Below, in pieces: positions 8,425 to 18,839 of a DNA stretch of 64,000 bases. A program made the translations under genes and the position numbers. This DNA comes from Globisporangium splendens (taxonomy: Eukaryota > Oomycota > Peronosporomycetes > Pythiales > Pythiaceae): the NCBI GenBank assembly GCA_006386115.1, contig VFIW01000043.1, positions 124,001 through 188,000 on the forward strand, in the 5' to 3' direction. Within the stretch, counting starts at the first letter, position 1. Each line of letters starts with the position of its first letter. The notes beneath the pieces are model-generated. The model was not told the DNA's origin, ran no database searches, and saw only the letters and a program-made list of their open reading frames with translations.

Positions 8425-10564
8425 TTATTCCGTTTTTGCCTTTGCCGAAGAACCTGCTTCGTCTTCTTCTTGTACCGTCCATTGCCAGAATGTGCAGTAC
8501 GCGAGCGTGAGCAAGAAGTGGCCGCACGAGTATGCCGCAAAGAGGTAGTCGTGGATATGTGGGTATCGCTGTGGTGGCGCAACGAGCACGTGGACGAGAT
8601 GAAGCAAAACAACACCAACGATCGAGATCTGTGGATTGAAGAAGGACACATGTTAATAGATCGAGACAAATTCAAGGGAGACACCATTTCTAGCCAACGG
8701 ACTCACCATGACGTAGACCTGGAAAATGACGTGAGGACGCCCATCGACACGGTATCCTGGAGCGTGTGTAGTGTCGTTGGTGTGGAGATACGATCGTGCC
8801 CTCAAAAAGGGAAGGACACCAATACTCAAGAAGATGAATTGGAGCACAAAGTATGGCAGCACGAGACCGTCCTTGTTCAGCAAGAAGTACATGCTGACCA
8901 GCACCAAAGCAAAGAGATACGAAGTTAGTAAAGATGCAGATGAGACCATCCAGCCTTTGACTGTGAAGCATACCTGAACGTCGACAAGAAACTGAACCAG
9001 CCAACCAAGAGCGAGTTGTAGGCATACAGAAACGAGATCGGCAGCAATGGAATCAAGATCGTCTTCTCGTGAACTACAGAGAAGAAAGGGGGAAGTAACA
9101 CAATTATTTAGCTAACGTTGATGGTTGCATCACCATAGAGCGATCCCGCATACCTTGGAAGGAAAAGAGGAAGAACGCGAGCGATGAGTTCACGAGCGCA
9201 AGAATGAAGCGCAGTCTCGTTGGTTTCCGGCGCAGCAGGTCGATTATGGATGGCAGGAAACCAAGAAAAGTCGCAAACGTGCTGCACACACAGATGGGAA
9301 GAAGTCAGGCATTCCATCACCAACCAGCCAAATGACACATATACACAAGCAGTCGCATTACCAGAGTCGCATCTGTTGCACAGGAGTCACATGGCGCTTG
9401 ATTTTGTAGACAAGGTCGAGCACGCACCAAAAGTTGGCAACTTTATCTTCAAAGAGACCGCGTGAAAACGGGAAAACACGATGAAGAACTACAACCAACA
9501 CAGTCAAAAGACACACAGTTAACACGTTGAAGCTCCATACGCATAAGCCAGCAATGGTGTACCTTGCTGCACAGAGCCCACACATGTACCGCCTTCCGCA
9601 GTGTACACACAAAATGGGAACCAAAGGATCGCAAACGCAGCGACAACAGCAACAGCGAGTTTGGCCAGATGCAGGAGGAACTTGGATCGATACACGCATC
9701 TCGCAAAGAGGAACACGCCGACCGCTGGCGCATAGTACAGCGTCATTTGCTTGAAGTTAAGTGCCAAGCAGAATGCAATGCTGCCCAGGAACTCGTGGTT
9801 TCGCAAGATCAGTGCAACAGCGAGCGCCGTCAGACCGAGAGAGACGTTGTTGTACTACACATGGACAAGTATTCGTCATTAGTGTCACAGCTACCAGCAC
9901 CACTCACACATCACGAAGGAGCCACAAATTAATATACCTGAAAGTGTCCATGGTCGATGAGAAGCAGCGCTGGCTGCGACAGCACAATCAACGGCAATGC
10001 CATCCGCTGGGTCCATTGCTGCTGTTGGTAAAGCACTCGTGCCACGTAGAACATCACGGGGATGAACAAGACGATATCACAGAGAATCACCGACGTGCGC
10101 ATGAACACTTTGCTCGACGGGTTCTCGTACCCTCTAGACGTCGTGAGTGCGACCATCCCAGGCTCAATGCGGTCTGCCGTCACGCCGAAGAGGTACGACA
10201 CGTACGCAGTGAGCGGCGGATAGTCGAGCCCCCAGTAGAGCAGATCGTTCTCCGTGGTGTTGAAGTACCACTGCGAGACTGGCAGGTTCAGCGTGATCTC
10301 CATCCAGTGACGCTGCGCCTCGTAGTCGCCGAACATCGGAGGCGTCTGCGCACCCGAGTACGAGTGCAGTCCGACGACCCATCGCAGCAACACCACCACC
10401 AGCCAGACCAGCACCTTCGCTCCCGTGTGCAGCCCATTGGCGTCCAAATGCCGCAGCGCGACTTCGATCAGCGCCTGGTCCTGTTTCTCCGACGTAATTG
10501 CGCGCTTCTTGTTAGCACCGCTGCGGCTGCTGCTCGCCGCTGGCGTCTTGGGCGATCGGCTCAT
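8425..10564 (-). CDS. ALG6: Dolichyl-P-Glc:Man9GlcNAc2-PP-dolichol alpha-1,3-glucosyltransferase
   Basis: ER membrane enzyme that adds the first glucose to the lipid-linked N-glycan precursor. Seven exons on the minus strand: 9938-10564, 9563-9854, 9362-9488, 9154-9281, 8974-9073, 8707-8893, 8425-8628; all phases agree and give 554 residues, close to yeast and human ALG6. The family's lumenal first-loop motifs are present: FGDYEAQRHWMEIT, DLLYWGLDYPPLTAY, then DHGHFQYNNVSLGL, LNFKQMTLYYAP, FPFSRGLFEDKVANFWC, LAFFLFSFQVHEKTIL and FSMYFLLNKDG. Many hydrophobic helices follow. The DYPPLT and DHGHFQYN motifs distinguish ALG6 from ALG8 only partly; the HEKTILIPLLP segment and overall order favour ALG6. 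It shares a 342-bp divergent promoter with the dehydrogenase at 10907. Confidence 0.95.
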
Positions 10565-10906
10565 CTTGATGCTTCCCTTTTGTGCTGCTGCTTTCTGTGT
10601 GCCACCTCATCGATCGGGTTTCCAATACCCGATATAGTGGCATCTCGACAAAAAGAGTGACCTGCTTAAAAAAAGGCGTGATGGAAAGATCGCGTACCAG
10701 AAGAAGGTACGTTTGCGAATAGCAGACGGTTGAAGTTCCCTCGCGGACGTACCTTTTTCTGACACGAGAACTTCAACTGTCTTCCAATCAGCTTGAAGGA
10801 AGGAACCGTTGGGGAGTTGCATCAGCGAAGGAAGTATCAAAGCGCGCATTCCTCTTCCATATACCAACCGCCACCTTCCTCGATCTATCCATCCTCCACC
10901 TGAAGC
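10565..10906. promoter_or_regulatory. Bidirectional promoter, ALG6 / HSD17B10-like
   Basis: The 342-bp spacer between outward-facing genes holds two interleaved imperfect inverted repeats centred at about 10741, midway between the two start codons. Unit X is 10699-10717 with its inverse at 10742-10760 (16 of 19 match, core AAGGTACGT). Unit Y is 10725-10740 with its inverse at 10766-10781 (14 of 16 match, core GTTGAAGTTC). A CCAATCAG box follows at 10784-10791. Each strand thus carries one copy of X and one of Y. Regulatory function is inferred. Confidence 0.5.
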
Positions 10907-11926
10907 ATGGCACTGGCGGGCCGAGTAGCGATCATCACGGGCGCGGCCTCTGGGCTTGGCAAGGCCACGGCCACGCGCTTCGTCAAGCAGGGTGCGCGCG
11001 TGATCCTGTGCGACCTGCCGTCCAGCGACGGCGTCAACGTGGCGCGCGAGTTGGGCACCAACTGCCACTTCAGCCCCACCGATGTACGTGCGCAACGCAA
11101 TATATGAGTCTCTCTTATATGCGCTTGCGTGCTAATGGAATGGCTTTGGTGTATGTATGACGCAGGTGACGAATGAAGACGATGTGATTGGGGCGTTGGA
11201 CCTGGCGGAGTCGTCGTTTGGCGAACCTGTCAACATCGCTGTCAACTGCGCAGGTATTGCGCATGCGATCAAGACCTTGAGCAAGAAGGGCGTCCACCAA
11301 CTCTTCCAGTTCCAACAGACGCTCACAGTCAACACGGTCGGCTCGTTCAACGTCGCGCGTCTTGCGGCAGAACGGTGTGTGGAAACTCGCAAGACCTTCT
11401 ACATGTAAATGTGTACTGACTGACCTTTAACTTTCGGTGTATTTTCACTTTTTCTTCATTGCAGCATGTCGAAAGGAAAGGGATTGGAGTGCGGTGAGCA
11501 TGGAGTGATCATTAACACGGCGAGTATCGCTGCCTACGATGGCCAAATCGGCCAGGTGGCGTACGCTGCCAGCAAGGGTGCCATCGTTGGCATGACGCTC
11601 CCCATGGCGCGAGACCTCGCTTCCTACGGCATCCGCGTCAACACGATTGCGCCAGGTACGACAGTCGCATCTTAGCGTTTGTTTCTTAACAGCGGCTTCT
11701 AAAACACCGATGCATGCATGCTGTGTTGTTAGGTCTGTTCAAGACACCGCTTCTCGCTGGTCTTCCAGAAAAGATGCAGCAAGCGCTTGGCTCTACAGTG
11801 CCGTTCCCGAGCCGTCTTGGTGAGCCATCCGAGTTCGCGCAGCTTGTGCAGTCTATTATTGAAAACAAGATGATCAACGGCGAAGTGATTCGACTCGACG
11901 GCGCTCTTCGTATGCCTCCAAAATAA
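10907..11926 (+). CDS. 3-hydroxyacyl-CoA dehydrogenase type 2 (SDR family, HSD17B10-like)
   Basis: NAD-dependent short-chain dehydrogenase acting on 3-hydroxyacyl-CoA and branched-chain intermediates in mitochondria; in animals it is also a subunit of mitochondrial RNase P. Exons 10907-11083, 11166-11374, 11465-11655 and 11733-11926 give 256 residues. The cofactor motif TGAASGLG is at residues 11-18, NCAG follows, and the catalytic Ser149-Tyr162-Lys166 ([18 protein letters not shown]) has exactly the HSD17B10 spacing. The C-terminus ([32 protein letters not shown]) is also typical. No separate presequence is evident, as in the human enzyme. Whether the RNase P role exists here cannot be told from sequence. 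Confidence 0.95.
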
Positions 11927-12033
11927 GCGCTTCGTTCACTTGGCTTTGCGACCTTGTGGGGGTAAAATACACGAGCCATTTGTTTTCTTCATCACCGTGG
12001 TCGTTTGCATATAATGCTTTGATTTTTGCATTC

Positions 12034-13863
12034 TCACATGCGGAATGACGGTAGTAAATACTCGCGACCAGCGAGATCAAAAATGTCTTTCTCGCACTCG
12101 ACGGACGCCACTTTTTCTAACCCCAACGCTGCCACAGTTTTCGCGTAGATGGCGTCAAAAGTAGCTTCCGGGAGCTCCTGCAGCGAAATCTGCAGCAAGG
12201 AACAGTAGAAATCGTGGACAAAGTGCTGCGGACCGGTGAAATAGAGCAACGCGAACCAGCTCTTGGGTCGCTCGTACACCTTCAGATCCAAGATCAGCAC
12301 CGATTTCTTGTACGGGACAACAAAGAGACCTCGAGTCGCCGACACGCGATGCTCGCTGTCCTGTTGGACAATTTTGGCTAAGGATAATGTCGCTACAACA
12401 TCGTCGTACCTGGATCGCATTTTCTTTTCTCGTGAGGCGAATAGATCCTCCGGCAGTGCAACGAGAATGTCGATCGTTGATCCATAGGCGGCCCCTCGTG
12501 AGAAGGAACCACAGGGAAACACGTGCACACACGAAATCCATTTCTGCAAATGGATCACAATCGCATTGAACGCAATCTTCCACTCGGGCTGACTGATGAC
12601 ATGTCGGTGAATCGGCTGCTGCTGGGTTTTCTTTGAAAATGATGATACTTGATTGAGGTACTTGACTCCAAAATGGAGTGGAGATGCACGCGGTGCGCTT
12701 TTCAGTAGTTCCGAGAGCTGCTTGCTTGATAAATAATCGTCCATTTGCGTGAAGGAGCGGTCAACATCAGCCAGTTTCGACGCCTGGCTGGCTTTCATGC
12801 CGTACACGTGGAAGAAATCGCGCATGCAATTCCACTTCGAGCTCTTCCGCGCGTTGTGCTCGACGTGATGGTCTGCAAAGTACAATTCGTGCTGGTGCAG
12901 GTAGCTTTGCTTGTATTTGTCCCAGTACATACCCACAATGCGCCACACTTCGTATGCGACGCCCACGAGTGTTTTCTTGCGCAGCAAGTACTCTTGAAGA
13001 TCAATCTCTTGACGCCCGCCCTGGTTCAGCACGGCCGCATCCCATCTGGCAACAAACACCGACTGCGCCAGCTTGCACGCTTGCACGCGCCACGTTTCCT
13101 CGCGCTGGAAGCTGTAGTACGCGATGAATTCGTCCGTCACCTGCAGACAAAAGAGCAGCATCGGGCACGCGACGTCGTCCGCATGCACTTCGCACTGTGC
13201 CGCCTCCTGGTGCATCCAGCACGGCGTTATCTCGCATAATCGGTCCCAATCGTAGTAATCGTCCAACTCGATTGATGCATGGAACGGTTTCCCTAACGCT
13301 AGCATGTCCCCATTGATGAGGGTGGTCGGCGCGTCTTGGCGTTCATTTTGGTTCCTGCTGTCTTGATGCTTCCGATCCGCTGCATCGAAGTCAAAATGGA
13401 AGCCACCGCCGTGTTGCTGCATACGTCCATGGTGGCTGCTGTCAGTAGTGATGGAGTTCTCATGGATCGGGACAAGATACGCGCTGTCTTGGGTGGATTC
13501 GTACACGGATCCTTGGCTCGTGAGGTCATGACGTGAGCCACTCGGATGACTCAGCGCGTCCTGCAGCCCGTCAAACTCGACGCACTCGAACGAGTCATCG
13601 TCTGAAGTGGCCACGCTGGTGTTCAGCGGCTCTGCTGAACTCTTGACAAGCTGGGAGGACGCATCGGAGCTGCTGCTGCGTGGCTGCTGGTCAGTTGATG
13701 GTGATGGCACCACCGGATCCTTGCGGTTTCTTGGACTTTGTGGAGCAGGTGGGAACCGCTCGGTGAGGCGCTGGATACGCGGCGGCTCCTCCTGCAGCAG
13801 CGCGGCGAGTTCGTAGAAGAACTTGCGCTTTCGGTACGGATGCAGTACGGAAGCGTCCGTCAT
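12034..13863 (-). CDS. Divergent DNA polymerase X family protein, likely impaired catalysis
   Basis: Single exon, 609 residues. The C-terminal 250 residues resemble polymerase beta/lambda: a thumb-side hairpin region (FFHVYGMKASQASKL), the FGVKYLNQ element, the palm motif CGSFSRG near residue 453, and the ending with LLYFTGPQHFVHDF, then DIFDLAGREYLLPS. In active enzymes the palm reads GDMDVL; here the same place reads STIDIL, so the first metal-binding Asp is Thr while the second Asp remains; the third Asp appears to be the one in VLILDLKVY. The first 200 residues are low-complexity (Ser, Pro, Gln) with no BRCT domain visible. The middle (cysteine/tryptophan-rich) is not recognised. Repair gap-filling is the family role; a structural or regulatory role is more likely for this copy. 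Confidence 0.75.
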   Translation of the reverse strand: MTDASVLHPYRKRKFFYELAALLQEEPPRIQRLTERFPPAPQSPRNRKDPVVPSPSTDQQPRSSSSDASSQLVKSSAEPLNTSVATSDDDSFECVEFDGLQDALSHPSGSRHDLTSQGSVYESTQDSAYLVPIHENSITTDSSHHGRMQQHGGGFHFDFDAADRKHQDSRNQNERQDAPTTLINGDMLALGKPFHASIELDDYYDWDRLCEITPCWMHQEAAQCEVHADDVACPMLLFCLQVTDEFIAYYSFQREETWRVQACKLAQSVFVARWDAAVLNQGGRQEIDLQEYLLRKKTLVGVAYEVWRIVGMYWDKYKQSYLHQHELYFADHHVEHNARKSSKWNCMRDFFHVYGMKASQASKLADVDRSFTQMDDYLSSKQLSELLKSAPRASPLHFGVKYLNQVSSFSKKTQQQPIHRHVISQPEWKIAFNAIVIHLQKWISCVHVFPCGSFSRGAAYGSTIDILVALPEDLFASREKKMRSRYDDVVATLSLAKIVQQDSEHRVSATRGLFVVPYKKSVLILDLKVYERPKSWFALLYFTGPQHFVHDFYCSLLQISLQELPEATFDAIYAKTVAALGLEKVASVECEKDIFDLAGREYLLPSFRM

Positions 13864-14862
13864 GAGCGCTGACCCGAATTAGTGCTCATTCCTGTGCACA
13901 TGCATTCATGCGCATTCACAGTACACGGACACTGGGTGCAAAAATGCCATGAAAACAGTTGCAGTAAACAAATCCACTGTAATAGCGTGGGCCACACTAC
14001 GATTTGTACCTAGTATTAGCTGAGACACTCTGTTTTAGGACAGCCGCAAGTCAAATCTTCAAGGAATCGCTCGCGGCTGAGTTTGAAAAATCAGGACACA
14101 CTCTCTTTCTTCACTTTCTGCGCTAAAATTTTGCCTTCGCGTTCCATCATCGCGGGAGATGGAAGCGGACAACACGGGCTTCCCATACTTTCTTCGTGTT
14201 CTTCTTTCGTGAGATTGACCTTCAAGGTCAATCAATTGGTTGGACAGGCACACTCTCCCCCGTCTTCAATAGTTTTCTCATACCCACATGCCTACTGTAT
14301 CCAGTGACTGACGGGTCTGAGATCCATGAGGTGGTGTCAGCGCCTTTGACTGAAACAAATCAGCGTTCTGGCCAGAAAAGATAGCGAAACCAACTGGTTT
14401 CTTGGTCCTTTTCCCAGGTGGACCCGACGACCAAGTCAATCAACAGTCCGCGTTCTCCGAATCGAAAAACAGCAAGTCACGAACATTTCTTCCCCGTACA
14501 GTACCGCGCGATGGCTAGTCAGCTGTCTCTTCGCCCTGGCGTCCTGATATGCACTTCCACGAGTGTGACACTCTATACAGTTCCTGTTCGAAGTGACTGC
14601 TGTGGGAACTCGAGTTGATGGAGACTATGCAGCTGGAGAGGTCGTGCCGTTGACAACTTGACCGATTGGCTGGTTCTTCTCTTTCTGATTCATTAACTTG
14701 GAGAGTCCGAGAGAAGAAGCGATGGGAAGAGGGGTGTGGCGCTGTGGAATTGTACCCCCTCCCTTTTCGCGACAGTCTCTCTCTCTCTCTCTCCCCCGCT
14801 CTATTATATATTCGTCCTACCCACCGCCGCGCCCGCATATTGAGAGACGAGAGACGAGAGCG
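13864..14862. other. Intergenic spacer between divergent polymerase X and homeodomain genes
   Basis: Nearly 1 kb with no supported gene. It contains an ATTGG (inverted CCAAT) at 14665-14669, a CT dinucleotide run at 14776-14793 and a TATTATATA stretch at 14802-14810, about 55 bp before the homeodomain ATG; the last two look like core promoter of that gene. Weak reading frames on both strands near 14059-14307 were not convincing. Confidence 0.4.
14776..14793 (+). repeat. CT dinucleotide microsatellite in promoter
   Basis: A pure CT run about 70 bp upstream of the homeodomain start codon, followed by C-rich and TATTATATA sequence. Confidence 0.8.
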
Positions 14863-17066
14863 ATGATGACGGCCGAGCCGAGCGCCGCCGACGTCCAGTA
14901 CTCCCCGCCGCAGCCGTACCGGATGCCGCCCATGGGCCGCGCACCTGTCAAGAAGAAGAGCAAGAGGGACGAGCAAGAGAACCGCCCGCAGCAGCAGCAG
15001 CAGCAGGACGACGACGAGAACGATGAGGAGGACGAAGAAGACGACAACGAAGAAGACGACAGCGACGTCAAGACCAAGGGGAAGGCCAAGAAGACGAAGA
15101 GCGACGCGAACAGCAATGCGTCGGCGCACGGAAATGGAGCAGACGACGACGCGAAAGCCGCCGATGGCGACGACAAGAACGTGTCGAAGAAGTCGCGACG
15201 CGAACTGCCGCCGCACACGGTCGCGATTCTCAAAGGATGGATGCTCTCGCCGGAGCATGTGAAGCACCCGTACCCTACCGATGAGGTAAAACCATCAAGA
15301 CCAGATGGACTAAAAAGGTGGTTTATATTAACGTTCGTCATTTGTGATGTGTATGTGTGTATGTCTGTAGGATAAACAAATGTTGCTGAAAAAGACCGGT
15401 ATCAACATGAAGCAGCTCACAAATTGGTTCACGAACGCGCGGAAGCGGATATGGAAGCCGATGATGCGACGAGAGCACTCGCGACAGCTGCAGAGCGCCA
15501 TGGAGTATGAAAAAGCGAGACCGCGAGAAGCATTCAGCGTTGTGCCTGTAGCACCACCACAGTACGTTTATCTCGACGAGAAAAGTTGTCGTACGCCCAT
15601 TTGCATTGATTGGTTGACTGACTAATGCGCTTAAATGACGGATTTGGTTAGATTCCGTGAGGGCGAGTACCCTGCGCGACCAGTAGTGCGGCATTCATTC
15701 GATGCGGGGAGTTTGGGACCTCCGCACCACCAGCAACCGCCTTTTGACCCATACGCGAGAGGTGGTGGACGTGACGCTGCCGCGTACCAACACGGGCATC
15801 CACCACCTAGCTCGTTCCCTTCTCGAGCCGTCCGCTCGATGTCGGAGGCACTGCCAGGTACTTCACATGAGATGGATGATTACATCGATGCGATGCGGAT
15901 CCGCAAGCGCGTGCATGAGCGCAGCCCAGACGGCGTTGAAGTCGACGCGATGGGGCCAAGCGAGAAGCGATACCGTCGAAGCGCGATCATGTCGCCGCGC
16001 AGTCTGAAAGTGCTACAAGACTGGGTCGTTACGCACTCGCATTCGGAGTACCCGCTCCCATCGGATACGGAGAAACTGCAGCTGTCGCGAGACACCGGCC
16101 TGGATGTGCAGCAAATTGAGATGTGGTTCAAGAACAATCGCGAGCGCATTGGTGCGGCCAACTTTGCGATTCAGAATGGAGCCCCAGGACTCAGTCCAAG
16201 CGTAAGCACCCGTTTATTTTGTTGCTTGCGACTGTTTGTACGATCTGTTGTTTGACTGTTGTTTCGATGGTTGTCGATGAAACTTGTAGCGCCGCTCGCT
16301 TCCTGGACGCTCGATTCCGTCGAGAGACAACCCGATGTTCCCACCGCCACAGTATGGTGAACGCCGTTCGATCCCTTCCAGCGGCAACCCGATGTTTCCC
16401 CCACGGCCAGCCGCGTCGATGCGCTCGTCGATCCCAGGGAATGGCAATCCACAGTTCCCTCCTCCACCTGCTCGGCGGGAATCCGCAGAAGGATACTACC
16501 CACACGGTCCTCAGTACGGCAACGGGCAATATCCTCCTCCCCACGCCTACGGCGGTGCAGACCAGTCTCGACCTATTCGCTCCATGTCCATTAACACGGG
16601 TCAGCAATACATGCGTCCGCAGCCACGGCCGTCGCCAGTCAATAATACTGCTCCAGTCGGCGCGGGTGTCCTCCCGTCGCTCGCGAACCGAAGCGTGATC
16701 CCGCGCGTCAGTCCTGGCCCAACCATGGGGCAGCCGCGAGATGCGCGCTCGCACACGTTAGACATGGGCTTGTTTACGGATGCGCGCCGACGAAAGATGA
16801 ACTTCCAGGACATTTTGGCGTCGACGTCTTCCAGCCATCCTCCACCTGCCCCTCCAGCAGCACACCCAGCAGGCATGCCGGAGACCAGTCGCCACCCAAA
16901 TAGCGTTAGTAGTAGCACGGAGAGCGTGTACCCGAATGCCATCCCAGCGTACGCGGGTCCGAAGAGCTTCGAGCGATCTCACATCGGACAAGTGCCAGCA
17001 TGCGGTCGATGTGGCGCGCGGCTAGGATCGTGTGGCTGTGGCGACGGGGAGCGCAGAATAGTATGA
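14863..17066 (+). CDS. Double homeodomain protein (TALE class plus a second homeodomain)
   Basis: Probable nuclear transcription factor. Exons 14863-15285, 15371-15561, 15652-16201 and 16290-17066 give 646 residues. A polyglutamine run and long acidic tract (residues about 40-75) precede homeodomain 1 (about 110-170), which has the three-residue TALE loop (HPYPTDEDK) and helix 3 WFTNARKRIWKP. Homeodomain 2 (about 315-370) has a YPLPSD loop and helix 3 WFKNNRERIG. The C-terminal exon has three imperfect repeats around NPMFPPP/NPMFPPR/NPQFPPP, and the protein ends in a CGRCGARLGSCGCG cysteine cluster that could bind metal. Intron 1 interrupts homeodomain 1 just after the TALE loop. Two ATGs are adjacent; the first is taken. 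Confidence 0.85.
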
Positions 17067-17349
17067 AAGTATTGGACAAATCAAGATTTTCAGAAGGGAG
17101 AATCTCCGGTCGGGAGGATTGTGCAGCAATGCGAAGCAACGGCACCCGATATGGCGGCAGCAGTGGTCATCTTGCTGAAGGCTACAGTTACAGCGTCGCT
17201 GGCGGAGCTTCTTATCTCTTTTTTTCACGACATGCCGTGTAGTGTTTTTCTTCTTTTATCTTCCCGTTTATTAAAACACCTCAACGAAATCTGCTTACAG
17301 CCAACTTCGTAGCTCCACAACGTCCATCTATCAAATCTAAGTCTATCTA

Positions 17350-18672
17350 TCATGCATCGAGATGTCTGAGCCCCTCGAGATCCGCCCACAGATTGGTGCG
17401 CGCTTCCGCTTGCAGCGTCGCGTGCTCGACGTGCTTCATGCGAAAGTAGACCTGGTACCGGATGTCCGGCGAGAAGTTGAGGCCGCCACGATGCGCCAAG
17501 TTCGGGTGCGCGAGCACGATGTCGCCTCTCGACGCCAGCAGCTGCACAGGGGTGCCCAAGTCCGGCAGCGTGCCGTCTCCCCATACACTGTCTGCCTTGT
17601 AGCATTCGTCGTCGTAGCCCTCAAGCTTGCCGTTCTCGATCAGCAAGCTCTGAAGCGTGCGATGCGATTCCGGAAACACGGTGAAGTTGCCTGCGAGCGG
17701 CTCGCGCACATCCGAGAGCGCGATGCCGAGAAGCAGCGTGAACGGGTGCAGCTTGCCCTGCCGCATGCCGTCGGTGTGCCACTCGGTCCCCAGTGGCTCT
17801 CTTGGCTCGCCGAGTTCAGGGAATCGCATCGCGATCTGGGCGCCCTGTGGACTCGCGACTTTGCCTGCGCCGACCAGCGCTTCGACGTACTTGCACGCGT
17901 CCGAGAGGTAAAACAAATTGAGCACGTCTTCGGAGTTCGAGACGTTCCCCGCGAGCTTCGCGGTGCCCTCGACGCCGCCATCGATCATGCGGCCGGGGAT
18001 GCCCAGTTCGTGGTTAATGCGCCTGCGAGCGGCGTTCACGAGTCGCAGTGGCACCACATCGCGGATCGCGAGGTATCCATTCTGCATAAACGACTGGAGC
18101 TGGGATGCTGACAGCATGGACGAATGACGGTTGCTGGCGAACGATCCCTCCAGCACCATGCGCGACGTGTCCAGAGCGAATGCGCCACGCGCAGAGACCA
18201 CTGCGACGCGGAACAAGCTTCCTTCGCCGCGTGCTGCATCACCAATAAGGTGAGATAGTAAATCTGTTGATGTCGCTGCGCCATTGTCTTGAAGTGCAAC
18301 GCCCAAGTGCCATCCGATCCCGTTCTCTCGATTCGCTTTCTTTTGGTTCACAATGGAGCAGAAGCGCACTAACCAGCCATCTGCGCATGCCGCTGCATTG
18401 CCAGCCTGTTCGTGTACTGCTGCGTCTTCTTCTTGTGTTGCATCTTCGATGAGGAACGTCGCGAACTTGGACGCGGCGATCGCCCAGCTGACCTGGCCGT
18501 TCAGCGCCACGCGCAGCTTCTCGTACGGCCGCTCGATGCGGCAGAAGCTCAGCTGCGCAGACGACGCGTCGTTCTTCTTCTCCACCAGCGCGCGGAAGCT
18601 CAGGCCGCTCTGCGCGTGCGTCACGAGCACGATCGTGCCGGTCTCGACCTCCTGCAGCGACATCCACCGCAT
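17350..18672 (-). CDS. Phytanoyl-CoA dioxygenase (PhyH) family protein
   Basis: Fe(II)/2-oxoglutarate-dependent oxygenase. Single exon, 440 residues. The C-terminal 250 residues form the PhyH domain: a leading helix (FMQNGYLAIRDVVPL), the HxD iron motif in TEWHTDGMRQGK near residue 297, FTVFPESHRTLQ, and the distal His plus 2-oxoglutarate Arg region in LAHPNLAHRGGLNFSPDIRYQVYFR near 390-410. The N-terminal 170 residues are a separate region of unknown fold, similar in size to those of other protist PhyH proteins. The substrate cannot be deduced; fatty acyl-CoA is only one possibility in this broad family. It diverges from the K+ channel gene with only 167 bp between start codons. Confidence 0.88.
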   Translation of the reverse strand: MRWMSLQEVETGTIVLVTHAQSGLSFRALVEKKNDASSAQLSFCRIERPYEKLRVALNGQVSWAIAASKFATFLIEDATQEEDAAVHEQAGNAAACADGWLVRFCSIVNQKKANRENGIGWHLGVALQDNGAATSTDLLSHLIGDAARGEGSLFRVAVVSARGAFALDTSRMVLEGSFASNRHSSMLSASQLQSFMQNGYLAIRDVVPLRLVNAARRRINHELGIPGRMIDGGVEGTAKLAGNVSNSEDVLNLFYLSDACKYVEALVGAGKVASPQGAQIAMRFPELGEPREPLGTEWHTDGMRQGKLHPFTLLLGIALSDVREPLAGNFTVFPESHRTLQSLLIENGKLEGYDDECYKADSVWGDGTLPDLGTPVQLLASRGDIVLAHPNLAHRGGLNFSPDIRYQVYFRMKHVEHATLQAEARTNLWADLEGLRHLDA

Positions 18673-18744
18673 TGCTGTTGCTTTGCTGTGTGTCAGTCAA
18701 TCACAACAAAGATGACGTGTGTATACTAAACAAACGAATTTGAG

Positions 18745-18752
18745 CCAATCAG
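18745..18752 (+). promoter_or_regulatory. CCAATCAG box in PhyH / SK-channel divergent promoter
   Basis: An 8-bp CCAATCAG lies 73 bp from the PhyH start and 88 bp from the channel start. The same 8-mer occurs at other start-proximal spacers here. NF-Y-type binding is inferred. Confidence 0.4.
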
Positions 18753-18839
18753 ATGTGACAAAAATGACGTGTTTTTAGGACATGCACCCATTCAACATCA
18801 AGGTCAACTCAGAAAAAAAAAAGAAGCAAAGGGGTGAGA

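Noticed and set aside
14059..14307. Frames on both strands upstream of the homeodomain gene
   Set aside because: They overlap each other, lack convincing starts or exon partners, and sit in a promoter region.
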